Below, in pieces: positions 48,589 through 61,100 of a DNA stretch of 64,000 nucleotides. The notes under the pieces were generated by a model. The model ran no database searches, was not told where the DNA came from, and saw only the letters and a list, made by a program, of their open reading frames with translations. The DNA comes from Physcomitrium patens. Taxonomy: Eukaryota; Streptophyta; Bryopsida; Funariales; Funariaceae. The stretch lies in NCBI RefSeq assembly GCF_000002425.4, contig NC_037254.1, positions 20,891,405 to 20,955,404 on the forward strand, in the 5' to 3' direction. A program made the translations under genes and the position numbers. The first letter of the stretch is position 1. Every line of letters begins with the position of its first letter.

Positions 48589-50182
48589 CTAATTGTAAGA
48601 TTGTGGGAGTTGGAACCCTGGAACAACAACTTTGTCAGTGGTGAAGACACCAGTGACTGGCATCACGTTCCAGTACATTGTCAAATTGAAGTCACGGCCT
48701 TTCAAGTCTTTACCCTGCATACCGACGGAGACGAAGTTAACTGTCAAATGAAACATCACTTAACTGGCTGTTTCGACAATGCCTTCAAATAATTCGTTAT
48801 GCACACAAGCAGACACTGTGATAGGCAGAATAGCTTTGAGCTTACTTGAAAAGGATATGTAAAGTATCCAATTCTAGTTGATCTCCTCAGAAGCTTGGAT
48901 TTTACTTGCGTGTTGATTTTTGCGTTCTCTTTCTTCTCGATAATTGTGTCCCACAAAGAAATCTGTGTTCGACAGTCAAGGAGAGAACTAGGAGGTTGAG
49001 TGATTAAAAGAGGGGAAAACTTGCGTTTAATTTGAAGTAAAAGAAGAGTAACAAGGACTTGCTGAGTAGAAAACAACTTCAAGTGAGATGATTTGCACCT
49101 GATTGAATCCCTCTTCGGGATTCCAATATTCAGCTGCTACAAACACAAAGAGCTGTAAAATAATAGCATCCACTGCGAGTTAGTCTTATGTGTACGAATA
49201 AGTCCCCAAAATGCACGCATGATGATCGGAATCTCAATTTCAAGCTAGCGCACGATATGAAGAAACGTTCCAAACAAAAACAAGCTCCAAATCATGATCC
49301 TGAGCAGCAATACTACCCCCTCTATTAACACCAATGTCAAATGCCTGCATCCTTGCTCACAAAACATGTAACGGTCCACACAGAGATACTCGGAAAAAAA
49401 CAGTTGCCAACATCATCAATGTCAAGGAACTTCTAAATTTAATAACTCAACAAGTACAAGGGTTGTAGGGCATAATCCGTACTTGTTTTGTATTCCAGGT
49501 GAACACGGATTCCAAGTCTGCCTTGATGTTCAGCGACAAAGTAACCTGGACAAGAATACGCCCAAAAGAGAGACGGCAAGAACTAAGCCACATTTATTCC
49601 AAACACTCGTAAAACCACAAGGCATCACATCTGCAAATTGTCAGCAAGTAAACATCTCCAATACATATTTAGTAGGTTGCCAACAGCAGATTAGGCTGCA
49701 TGTCTACCGACAACATCCAAGAAGAAGAAGAAAAAGAATCGGTCCCATACCCTGTCATCACCGTTCCGCAGTCTTTCCAGCGGTCCAACATTTACAACCT
49801 GCCATAGTTAACAAAACTAATCGTGTTATTAGCACCCACCAGATCGAGCATCCTGTTTCCAACAGACAGCTGACGATCACAACAATCCTCTCGAGATTTC
49901 CCACAAACCTAAAGTACCCACAAAAAACCTAAATTTAATAATAATAATAAAAAATAAAAAAATAAAAAAATAAAAAAAAACCAACGTCTACACCCCTGAG
50001 CAGCAATAACAAACACCCCACATAATCCAAAACCCCAGATGGGACCATGAGATTACCTCTAATTCCACTGACGGCGTGTGCCAATGCAGGTTGTCGGCCA
50101 TCGAAGCCACGGCGCACAGAAGGGCCAACACGGTCACGCTCAACGTAAGCACCGTGTTCACCCGAAGCATCCATGAGTACAT
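48589..50182 (-). CDS. Signal peptidase complex subunit 3 (SPC22/SPC3)
   Basis: Subunit of the ER signal peptidase that removes signal peptides; SPC3/SPC22 is a type II membrane protein needed for activity. Six exons (minus order), 50,182-50,057, 49,798-49,751, 49,545-49,483, 49,152-49,099, 48,962-48,846 and 48,714-48,589, all phase 0, give 177 residues, near the usual 167-180. MYSWMLRVNTVLTLSVTVLA opens a membrane helix at about 9-27. Family blocks follow: VTLSLNIKADLESVFTWNTK, LFVFVAAEYWNPE, ISLWDTIIEKKENAK, then GRDFNLTMYWNVMPVTG with the luminal N-L-T glycosylation site. The segment between KINTQ and GKDLKG is about ten residues longer than I expect and rich in Arg/Leu; the reading frame runs through it and the alternative intron would be only 36 bp. 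Cleavage itself is done by another subunit. Confidence 0.92.
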
Positions 50183-52086
50183 GGTGGAGAGAGGCGCTTG
50201 CTTTCAACCCTCAAAACACACTTCTAATCCACTCTCGGTCCGATCAGTGCAAACCCTGCTGCACCGAGGCAACCAACCGAGCAGCAGCAGCAGCGATGGA
50301 AGTGATAAATCCGAAGCTCGGACGCTGCGGAGCGAGTCCTCCTCCTCGATCCCCGTGACCCACCAGCACCCAACAACCCTCTATGCTTCGGGGGATACAC
50401 ACACAGGCGCCGTAGCCCCTACTCTCGTCGACGACATCCCGCTTTCGTTCGTGTCAGTTTCAACGTTCGTCGTGATCGTGGTCGGCGTGCGTCTGCTTTT
50501 TCGTTCGTTCCCTTTTCGACGTTCGTCGAGGTCGAGGTCGTGGTCGAGGTCGCAGTCGACGTCTTCGTCCACTTCTCTGTTCGGGCACTCGTGTATGTTT
50601 CATCCATTGGCTGCCCCTTTTTTATCCATATTTCTTCCTTCGCTTTTCATCCATCTTTTGTTATTGTGTTTGGTTATTCGACGTCGTGATGTAGTAAAAT
50701 ATTATTATTTTGCTTAAAATCATTTTCCCATTGCTACAGTAACTTCAACAAAGGCCCAAAAAAGAAAAGAAAAAGATGGGACTTTCTAATACCTGGTCTA
50801 TTCAGTTTCATTTCATAAAGTATGCTTCTTTTTTGTTTTGGAATAATTTGTAATAAGAATTAAAACCTATGTATGTTGACCTAACACTTACGTATTTATT
50901 GTTTAAATAGAATTAGTGTTGCATATTTTAGTAGAGTAACAAGATTTAGAAGAAGTTTGAAACAAGGTAATGTAAATTGATCGCATAACCGTTGATGACT
51001 AAAAACCCTCAGTTATTAAATTATATCTTATGTTCTATAGAACATACAATAACCATTAAATCCCAACCGACATTTGCATACTTATTGTTTTGAAACAATT
51101 TATTTTAAAGATATATTGAATATGGATAAGTATGACAGTCTAAAGTCACTTGAAAACACATCATCCATCTTTTGATTTTAAAGGGAATGGCATGTCGTTA
51201 TACTTTGATATCACCACTCAATGATGTGGTAGAATTTATTTTATTTGATGGTGCTTATTTTATTTTGAAATTTGTACTCAGTTTTACTATCACATTTAAA
51301 AAAAAATCTAAAACGTGTAAATCACAATGTGAATATTTGAATAACTTACATCAGTGTTCATATTTGTGATACTCTAAGCGATTTTTTAAAAAGTAAAGCA
51401 TTGTGTACAAAGTACAACGACGGAGTTTAATATTATTAATAATAAAACTGAATGTTGCTTGTTGATTATAACAATCATATAAGAATTACTTATAACTTTT
51501 AATTATTAATAGTTTATAAGATAAATACTTCTACAGTAAATCTTTCTAGAACTAAAATATTGATGCTATATTAAATTTAGAAACAAAATCTTCACAGTGA
51601 TCACTCCTCTCTTTGGGCACAGCCATTAACAACAAACTTGCACTGCACCTCTCAATCATTCAATCCACATGCAACATGTTTGATCTTATAAAGCTATCTG
51701 AACACATTTTCAATACATGCAGAATGTGGTGAGATTCCATATTTTTTAATAAAACTTGTTCTTTTAATCCACCGGGCTCTATCCACCACCGCAGCTTTAG
51801 GTTTTCATACGCTGGTCCAACATTAAAGACCATACATCACATTTTGAAGCATTGTTTCACAAGTGACGAAACACGGTTCGTGGTGGAGGTTCGGAGCTTT
51901 TGTTTTCTTGCTTCAAAGAGCAGAGAAGAATCGGAGCAGCAGCATGTCTGATACTATTATCTAGACTTCGTATGCATCAGCAATTCTGCATGTGCTGCAC
52001 CCACTATCTAAAACCACAACGCCGAAGAAGACAACAACAACAATAACAATCGGCATGTGCGGTGACCAGAAGTGTCGTGAACCCAG
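50183..52086. other. Upstream region of SPC22 and downstream region of the invertase
   Basis: 50,183-50,720 is GC-rich, with GTCGAGGTCG-type repeats near 50,515-50,570, and is probably the SPC22 promoter and leader. 50,720-51,600 is AT-rich without features. 51,600-52,086 is probably the 3' UTR of the invertase. Long frames here mirror the repeats. Confidence 0.5.
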
Positions 52087-54834
52087 CTATGAGAATGGAA
52101 TGATCTGCACACTGTTCATGTTCCAAGCTCTTACCGACATGACGGTGACGAGCTCCGTGCCGTTGTTGAACAGATACACGTGGGCTGCGTCGTCGAGAGC
52201 GAGCTCCGGGTACACTCTAGACGTGACGACAGCTCGTCCGCCTTGCACGAATGTCTCCACTATGGAATGGTCCACCTGATGTACACACCAGAAGTATGTT
52301 TTTCAGAACCAGGATACAAACACATCGCCCATCTAGACATTGAAGGTTCAGTTCAGTTCGAATCAGATCAGGTCAGATCGGAAAGAGGCGCACCAAGATG
52401 CGGAGCGTGAGGTATTGGTCGCTCTCGTAGACCCGGACGAAGCTCCCGAACGAGGCTGTGTCTAGATTCGGAGCCACAGACGACTGGGTTTGGTCGCTGC
52501 AGACGAGTATTTTCAAGCCCTCGCCGGGAGATTGCAGGACGTGGAAGTAGATGGCGGTCAGTTCTCGGAAGTCGTCAGTTGCGAGAACATACACGCCGAA
52601 GGGGCCGATCTTTGTGTTCCCTACAGCCCCTCTTTGATTGCACAGCAGTTGTCCAGATTCTGCCAGCAGCTCCGGTGGTTGCAACCCCACGCTCCTGTTT
52701 GGCATTGCGAAGGAGATCTCGATGTCGAGCTGCACAGGCACACGCAAATAGTTGAAGGTCCGCACTCTACCAAGGAAGTGGACATCCTTAGTGATTTAGT
52801 AAGTTATCCGACAATTACCTGGTTGCCGTGAATGCCATCCAATTTAACGAAAGATCCAGCCCATACTGTCACGTTCTCCGAAGACACCTCCGGCCCACGC
52901 AGAGAATTCAATTCTTCCACAGGGTACTGAATGAGGTCTGTGGTAGTGCGATTGTCCAGCCAGACTTGCCTCGGAATTGACTGCCATCACCAGAAGAACA
53001 CCATCACATTCTAGATTCTGTCCAAAACTGATAGATAAATAAATAAAACCAATAAAAAAAATTTTAAAAAAAAAACAATCAACCGAATCCTACACACAGC
53101 CGAAGACAAAGGGATAAAATCGATGGAATACATAACCCACCATGACAGATGCCCATCCTTTTTGAATATTGGCTTCCTGGCTGTCGGATTCATTGACCCA
53201 GCCAAAGAGGATGCGGCGTCTCTTTGCCTGATCAAAGAACGACTTGGAGGCGTAGAACTTTCCGTAGTCATACCGCAGGCCAATTCCAGCGTCTAGGTTT
53301 ACGCTTTCCGGGAGAAAAGTATCATTCTCGGTGATGTAACTACCCACACTGTAATAATCGTGAAGCTTGTCATTTGCGCTGATTTTCAGTACATGCTTCA
53401 CGGTCGGGCCGTGAGTTGAGGTGTCCGCGCCGAGCAAAGTACCAGACAACGCTACGGGGTAGAAGTCCGGGCACTCCCACATTCCAGTTCCCGGCACAGA
53501 ATGCAAACTGTGGCTGAAGTTCCATGCTTGGAAATCAATGCTCTTGAAGAGGAGAGCAGTGCCGATCGTACCCCCATCCCCTGTGTTGGCGCCCACCAGG
53601 AGGCGCCACAACCCATCCGGCCCTTGCCATGCGGTAGTTGGGTCTCGAAACTGGCTGGAGTTGTATCCCTCAGGCACCACGGCCATTGGGTTCTGAGGAG
53701 CCTGGCACTCGCAGAAAGATAGTAGATAATCAGGCGGGTGTTGCAACAGACGTGGAGAGAAGCTAAACTAAGAGAGATTCGTCGCAAACCTTTAGCCATT
53801 GTCGAAGCAGCGGGTCGGATTTGTTAACCGGGATGGCCATGCTCTGAATCTGATCATAGGCTTCTGACCACCCCGTATACAAGAGAACAGGAGTGCCGTC
53901 TGATAGGGTCGTGGCGGACCCTGACCATATACCGCGAATGTCATACCACTGGTCTCCTTTCAATGCAGGCTCAAGATGACGCCAGTGAACGAGATCGGTG
54001 GAGACTGTGTGCCCCCAGACGATGTTGCCCCACACCGCGCCTACGGGATTGTACTGGTAGAAGAGGTGATAGTAGCCCTGGTAATACATCGGACCATTCG
54101 GATCTGTGTGCGGTTCATGTGCGTTGATTATTCGTCGTGGACAGCCAGCATCCACAACCACAACAGATATCAAGCTTGTCAGTACGTCGTCGCCAATCCA
54201 TGCTTGCAAGCACAACCACAAACCATGAGAGAACGCATGCGAAGAAAGCCGATCACGGAAACACGAGTTGAGCAATCGTAGGGGTCGTCCTTCTCTAGAG
54301 CGAAGCCATTTAGAAGCAATGTCGCTCACCGTTCATCCAATCCTTGTCGGGCTGGAAGTGGAAGGCGGTTCGGTGCTTGAAAGCTCGGATATCCATGATT
54401 CTCTTAAAGCCGGCTCGGCGAGCTTGCAAAACCACAGCGACTGCAATCAGCACTGCAAGAATCAGCAGGATCAACGCTACCAAGAGCAGAATCTTGGTGA
54501 TTTTTGAGCCATTGTGAGTAGGACTATGCTTTCCGTCAAGTGAGAACGGAACCGCGCCGAGAATCAGAGGGCCATCGTCTGTAGCTAGCAATGTGTTGGG
54601 GTGATCTGGAATGGAGGAGTATGAAGTTGCATTTGATTGCCACTCCTTGTTGGAATGAGGAAGAATCGCCACAGAGGGTTTATTGTTCCCGTTTCGTTCG
54701 CTACTGATATCAAGCTCCGCTGAGGGAACTGAAATGTAGCTGGAAGAGTCCGAGGGGGGAACGACTGTGTCAATGAGCGTAGCCGCTTCTCCTTCTCCTT
54801 CCCTGACAGGGCCATGGTCAGAGGATTGCGGCAT
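52087..54834 (-). CDS. Acid beta-fructofuranosidase (invertase, GH32), membrane-anchored vacuolar type
   Basis: Hydrolyses sucrose to glucose and fructose. Six exons (minus order), 54,834-54,330, 54,103-53,790, 53,701-53,141, 52,980-52,819, 52,729-52,394 and 52,275-52,087, join in frame to 688 residues. Residues 1-113 are a cytosolic Ser/Asp-rich tail. A membrane helix (KILLLVALILLILAVLIAVA) lies at about 114-136, as in vacuolar invertases sorted as membrane precursors. The catalytic nucleophile is Asp169 in WMNDPNG, with its codon split by intron 1. The transition-state RDP motif is at 292-294 (QFRDPTTAW) and the acid/base Glu349 is in MWECPDFYPV. A beta-sandwich follows, with VDHSIVETFVQGGRAVVTSR near the end. 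Two points are unusual: WECPD has Pro, the cell-wall-type residue, where vacuolar enzymes usually have Val, and the tiny DPN exon of flowering plants is absent. All catalytic residues are present. Confidence 0.95.
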
Positions 54835-56100
54835 CCTGGAAACTATGTCGTGATGAAACGTAAATCAAAAATCTTGCAGCCTAAAATATTCTTCTCCCTT
54901 CTGAGAGTCGTCACTCGTTCCAGGAATTCCCTTCAATGATTCAGTCTCCAGGCAGTACTGCGGCATAACGTAAGACCTCCATAGTTGCTGAAGCCAGAAC
55001 CACCTCCCGGAACTCGTAAAACCCACTAGTCCTAGAATATGAAACGTATCGCTGAAATGCCACTGCGCAAGCATACAAAATGATCCAGTAAAATGCGAGC
55101 CTGTTTCAGAGATCGAGACCCTCGAATCATAATTCTCTCCTTACAGTGCCTCTGAAAATTCAAACTGCTCCAAACAATAGGTGTTGTTAGCAGCTTTATT
55201 GTAATCCTGAACATTTCGTTCGCAGGATTCAGGCGTTCAGGGTCGAGCATGTAGAACTCTTAGGGTTTCTATGCTCTCGCAAATTCTCGTCTCCCTTACC
55301 ATAGCAGCAGAGAACTGTACATTGTGACCGACAGTGGAGTAATTCAAATTTTCTCTTCCGGCACACAAGACCATGCCAACCTTGGAACCACATTTTGAAA
55401 TATGAGGATTGGAAGAGACAACAACACGCACATTTTCAGATTTCTAGTGGTCCTTCCAACCAAATGCTAAACACCGACAAAACCCTAGCAATGCCCACCA
55501 AACTCAGCGACTTCTCGAAGCCCAATTCACAATTGCCAGTGCATCTCCGTCGTTCACACACAACACAAAAAAGTTGACACACCATCACAACAACGTCAGC
55601 AACGCACCCGATTGCTGAGGGCCGAAAAACACAGATCCCACTTCCAAAAGGCCTCGGAACGCTGGAGCTTGGGTGCTAAACCATTGCAGAGATTCAATCA
55701 TTCACGAGAGCCAGCGAATCAAACCCAAGTCAAAAATCGTGATGGATTCAACACAACGGTCATCAGTAGCTAACGTCTTCTAAACAGCCTGCAAAGCTGC
55801 GCTCCTTTGTATCCAAACTCGCCCCTGCCAGTCAAGCCACGGCCCGCAATTCTTCCGCCTAGTTAACGAAAACTACCGCGAATCGTCTCATGATCCTTGC
55901 TTCATTCCTGAGCTGGGCCCATATTCTTCGGCGAATCGCGCACGAAGTCAACTGTCGCCGTGAAATGAGCTCTAACAACCAAACCACTACATCCTTGCTT
56001 CTACAGTAACTAACTATACATTCATATACATTTCACTGAGAAGTAGAACTGAAGAATCATCACGGAGCCATGCGAACATGGTGACAAGCGCTGCGTCGTG
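54835..56100. other. Probable promoter and 5' leader of the invertase gene
   Basis: Mid-GC sequence without a supported frame. Short frames on both strands at 54,865-55,577 show no family motif. A 5' UTR intron is possible but not provable by eye. Confidence 0.45.
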
Positions 56101-56139
56101 GTTTTGATGTCACGTAGGGATTTCGGAAAAATGTGCTTC

Positions 56140-57085
56140 GCTCATTCCCTATTATATTCACAGAATACTTCACCAAGAGTATCGGGGAAACAACACCACT
56201 TTATTAAAAGTCAAATCTTACATATCAATGAGAAGTTCTTATTTCTTACTAGTAACACACTAGTTACTAAACTCCCATTAAATAATAACTTCTCCATTGA
56301 TATTACAACATGTCTTAATTCTACCACTTCAATGGAGTTAATTCTACCACTTCAATGGCGAAGTAAAGCATTAACTTGACTGTAGAGACAAAAAAGTATG
56401 CAATGTCTTAATTTATCAAGAGCTGGAGCTTTTGTAAAAATATCAACTACATTTTTGTTAGTAGATATATAATCTATTTGTAGAACTCTATTTTTAACTT
56501 TCTCTCAAATCATGTGATATTTAATATCAATATGTTTACTACAGGAATGATAGATTTTTCTTGAATATTTTCTTGAATATTTTGTTTGAGTATTTTCTTG
56601 AGTATTCTTGCCAATATAATTGTACTTTGAGAATTAGAGTATAAAATGATAGGTTTTTCTTAAGTATAGTGAAGATTTATTAACGTTTATTGATACCAAA
56701 TAATTTCTTTGGCTACCATGTTACAAGTAATATATTTGGAATAGATTGTGTTATCAACTAAATATTCTTGTTTCTTTGATTCTTAACTATTTGGTCTGCC
56801 ATTTAAAATTAAAATACAGTCAATTTGTGATTTTCAATCATCCAAATCAGATATATAATCAACATCAGCAAATGTAGTAAATAAACTTGATAAATTTGTG
56901 CCACCATAAATAGCTTTAAAATCCAAAGTAGCTTGATTATATTGAAATATTTATTTTACAACATTATAATGTGCTTGAGTAAATTTTGTTTTGAAACGTA
57001 AGATGTTACTTATAGAATAAATAATATTAAGCCAAGTTCTTATTCAAGCAAATTGAAGACTACCAACAGCATGTTATAGACATAC
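56140..57085 (-). mobile_element. Ty1/Copia fossil fragment (RNase H end and probable LTR)
   Basis: On the minus strand the translation follows the C-terminal part of Copia polyprotein: a stretch like FADVDYISDL, then ILNGRPN, NMVAKEIIWYQ and ILYSNSQSTIILARIL, matching the RNase H region and its DNQSA-type motif. About 56,140-56,380 may hold the end of the pol frame and part of an LTR. The right end is cut by another element at 57,086. It is a fragment, old, with many breaks. Confidence 0.75.
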
Positions 57086-57605
57086 TATCACGAATATACA
57101 TATTTATTCTAATAATTATCTATATGATTAGGTAGAAGTAAATAAAAGTAATAAAAGTAAATAAATTTTATAATATCTTTTAGGGCACCTTTTTAGAAGC
57201 TTTATAGATATGCTTTTGACTTTACACCTATACATAGTTGATTTTTAGGTTAAAAATTTGGTCAACAAGTTAGCTATTTGTCACACATGTGTATAGCTTA
57301 TAGAATAAGTTAACTATGTAGTACTTATGTAGAAAACTTGCCTTGTAAGTTAAGACATTTGGCTTGCAAAATCAACACATATTAGAGGTCCTATATAACG
57401 TTGTCATGTACCTTTTAGGTAGATAGTATATGTAGAGGTAAGAATGAAGCTTTCTTCACTCTTGTCAATTCTTTTTTTCCTTTAGTCTAGATTCAAGAGT
57501 CTTTAGTTTTCTTATCTTTAGGCAATAACCACTCCATTTTTTTTTTTTAAATATATATGTTTTCTTACTTTTATTTTGTCATATTTCTTTGAAAAAAATC
57601 TCACT
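57086..57605 (+). repeat. LTR of the chromovirus family, interrupted near its 3' end
   Basis: A plus-strand LTR homologous to the 561-bp LTRs at 28.6 and 34.5 kb, starting at TATCACGAATATACAT and stopping about 42 bp short of the LTR 3' end, where a minus-strand family member begins. It sits inside the Copia remnant. Any internal part would lie beyond the right edge of the window; otherwise it is a solo LTR. Confidence 0.8.
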
Positions 57606-58142
57606 TGATATAGACATGAATCTTGAAGAAAGAAATCCTCAATATACTCTTATGACACTGAAAAGAAGTAGAAAGTCACTTAAAGATGATATGTTATTGA
57701 ATTAGAATAGCTATTACCAAAAACAAAAATAGAAAGTCTTGAAACAAGACTAAAGACTAGAAAGGCATTGACAAGAGTGAAGAAGGCTTCACTCTTGCTT
57801 CTATATATATTCTTAACTAAGAGCTATGTAGTGATTTCTTATAGGACCTCCAAAACGTGTTGACTTTACATGATATATATCATAACTTGCAAGGCAAGTT
57901 TTTTATATGTTTGCCACATAGTTAACTTGTTCCATAAGCTACCAATACATGGTTAATTTGTTGATTAAGTTTCTAACCTATCAATCAATTACAAACATAT
58001 GTAAAATCAAAGTAACATCTATGAAGCTTCTAGGAAGCTTTTTTTAAAAAGTAATATGAAATTAATCTATATTTATGTATTTTTACTTACTTCTATGTAA
58101 TCATATAGATATTTACTAGAGTATCTATGTATATCCATGACA
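57606..58142 (-). repeat. 3' LTR of the minus-strand chromovirus fossil
   Basis: 537 bp, reverse orientation, ending on the plus strand in TATATCCATGACA, the reverse complement of the family start TGTCATGGATATA. It lies head to head with the interrupted plus-strand LTR. Confidence 0.85.
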
Positions 58143-61100
58143 TTATCTTTCTTTTTAGAGACAAGTTCTATGAAGAGTGGTCATCATGCATTGAAGAAAT
58201 CTAAGATGAGGCAAATTACATTTGATACATACTCTGATCTTTGTTCTCTTTGAAGATAGTTGATAGGTCTTCTTAGCCATTACTAGTGTTCCATACTAAG
58301 GCAAGAAGATCACCCTATTATTTGATTGTTGTTGATGCCTTCATAACTTCTTTCAAATAAAATATTTTAAACAGTGTCAGAAGTTGTTCTTATCTCTAAT
58401 AAAATCATCAAACATCAAGACTCTCTTTTGAGGTCATGATATCAAATCTATTATATCTCTCTATCTATTCAAGGAAGGGCATGTCAATCTACAAGATCTT
58501 CATGTTGATTACTTCATCTTAAAGGTTGTGATAATTACAATGTTTTATTGAATTACTCAACAAATGAAAGCTCTTGAGTTGAATGTGCTAGTTGTTGGTT
58601 TTCCATCTCTTTAGTATTACAAATAAATAGGAGATACAAAGAAGGATAGAAAATAGAGTATTATCTCTCTTTGATCTTGTTTCTTTTATAGCAAAGATTT
58701 GCTATTCTTCATCTTGATTTTGATGGATATCGTCAATAAAAAGCTTCAACTCTCTTTGCTACATTTGTAAGATTCTTTGCTAGCTCCCATATGCATTCAC
58801 TAATATCACATCTATACCAATGAACAAGATATTTCAACCTATTTTGGTGTCACCTTAAATGTAAGACTTCTTCTACCTCAAACTCTTGATTATTATCTAC
58901 TTTTATAAGAAAAGGTGGCATTTGTCTTCTTTTCAAGATATTCACTATCTTATATGGCTCAAAAAGAGACATATGAAATATGAGGTAGACCTTTATAAAC
59001 TCATGTAGATATAATTAACAAGAAATATAATTGTCTTCTTCACTAATAGAAAAAAATCCAAGCCTATAGTAATCCAATTTACCACAAAGACAAGTAGTCT
59101 TGATATTGTAACAAAATTACTATACCTTGTCACCTATATTGAATTGTGGTTATTCCTTGTCATAGGCATCTACATTAATCTTTTGTCATTCTTAAGTTCC
59201 ATTAATAATGCCTTTATTGTTGCATGTAGCTGTAATAAATAATTTGCCAAATCTTCCATTGTAGAATTATTAACTTTTAAAATGTCAAAAGTATCAAAAT
59301 GTAGATGATAACCATAATTGGTAAAGAAAGGTGTTTTTAGAATAGAAAAATATACCAAATTATTATATTCAAACTTTATCAATAGTAAAGAGTTGTTTTA
59401 TTATCTTAATGATAGTTAATGATACACCTCAAATATTGTTCCAAAATTTGATTCACCTGTTTTGTTTTTCCATCAACTTAAGGATGAAAAGCCAAAGAGA
59501 GATTTATTTCCACCTTTAAAATCTTAAAAAGGATTTTCCAAAATCTTCATATAAATTGAATCTTCCTATCCGATATAATATCTTTACGCAATCCATGATA
59601 ACGATAGATGTTGTTAAGAAAAAACTTAGTTGTTTCTTCACTTGTGATAGATTTTGTACATACTACAAAATGTGCTATTTTGATAAAATGGTCTACTACC
59701 ACAAATATAGAATCATACATGCATGAGATTGAAAGATCCATGATAAAATCTATAGAAATAAAAGACTATGGTTGCTCTGGAATAGGTAATGGTTGAAGAA
59801 ATCCATAAGGTCAATGGTAAGGAGTTTTGAATTTTGAACAAATATCACATTATTTTACAAAGTCTTTGATTGCCTTCCACATTTGACACCACTAAAAATC
59901 TCTTGATATTAGTTTCAAAGTCTTATTGTATCCAAAACGTCAGATTGGTGAAAATTCATGATGAATTTGAAGAATATGTAATTAAGCACCATCTTTTCGA
60001 ATGTATAATCCTCTTTCAAAATAGAATAGATTGTTCTTGAACTCAAACTTGGAAGTATCATAAGACTTAGAAGAATTATTCTTGATATCATGGATAAGAG
60101 GATTAAAGGACATACTTGATTGAATTTTCTTGACAAACATTGAATCAACAGTCAATGTTGATTTTTTTGGTCAAAGGTGAAAATGTTCTTGCTTCAAGAG
60201 ATTCATTCTTTGTTGATCAAAAGATGCATTTCCTTCTTTTGGTCCAAGATAAGAATGTCTAGAAAGGACATTCAATAAACCTTATTTTTCAAGACAATGA
60301 GTGATCTTGAAATCAAATCTTGATAAAGATATGCTTCAATGAGCTTGGCGATGATTTAAAATATGTGTCAACATGAAATACTTGAGGTTCTTATAATTGT
60401 ATATATAGTGGTTAGACTTAAAGTGCCTTCTAAATAATGATGTCATTCTTAAAATGAATCTATGATTGCAAGGAGCTCTTTGTTGTGGTTTTCATAATTA
60501 ATCTCAGTTACTAAATTTTTTTGGAATAGAAAGCTACTGAATGGAATTTATGATCTCCTTCCATTTGTGATAATATTATACTTAAGGCAAAGTCTAATGC
60601 ATCTATTTCCATGAAAAATGCCTTAAAGAAGTCAGTACAATATAAGATTGGTGCAAAAATAAATTCTTTTTTAAAGCATCAAATAATGTTTTGGCTTCTT
60701 TATCCCACTCAAGTTTGTCTTTACAAGTCAAATATGTAAGTAGAGCTACAATTTCAGAAAAATTCTTGATGAAGATGCAATAGTAATTAACAAAATTCAA
60801 AAAGCATTGTACGTCCTTTATTGTTCTTAGAATCTTCAAATCGATGATATTTTAGACCTTCTTTGGATCCATCATAAGCCCTTTGTTAAAAATGATATAT
60901 CCTAAGAAGTCAACTTGAGTAATGTGGAATAAATACTTTTTAACTTTACATATAATTTTGCATCTCTAAGTTTTTGTAACACACGACAAACATGAATTTC
61001 ATACTCATTTGTATTTAAAGAATAGATTAAGATATCTTCCAAATAATAAACAACAAAATCATCAAGAAACTCATGAAAGATATCATTTATTAGATATTGA

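Noticed and set aside
49483-49932. Plus-strand frame of 149 codons
   Set aside because: It is a shadow over SPC22 exons 2-3 and their introns on the opposite strand.
50076-50717. Plus-strand frame of 213 codons with an Arg/Ser-rich tail, like an SR protein
   Set aside because: It is antisense to SPC22 exon 1 and its RS region comes from GTCGAGG repeats; no RRM domain.
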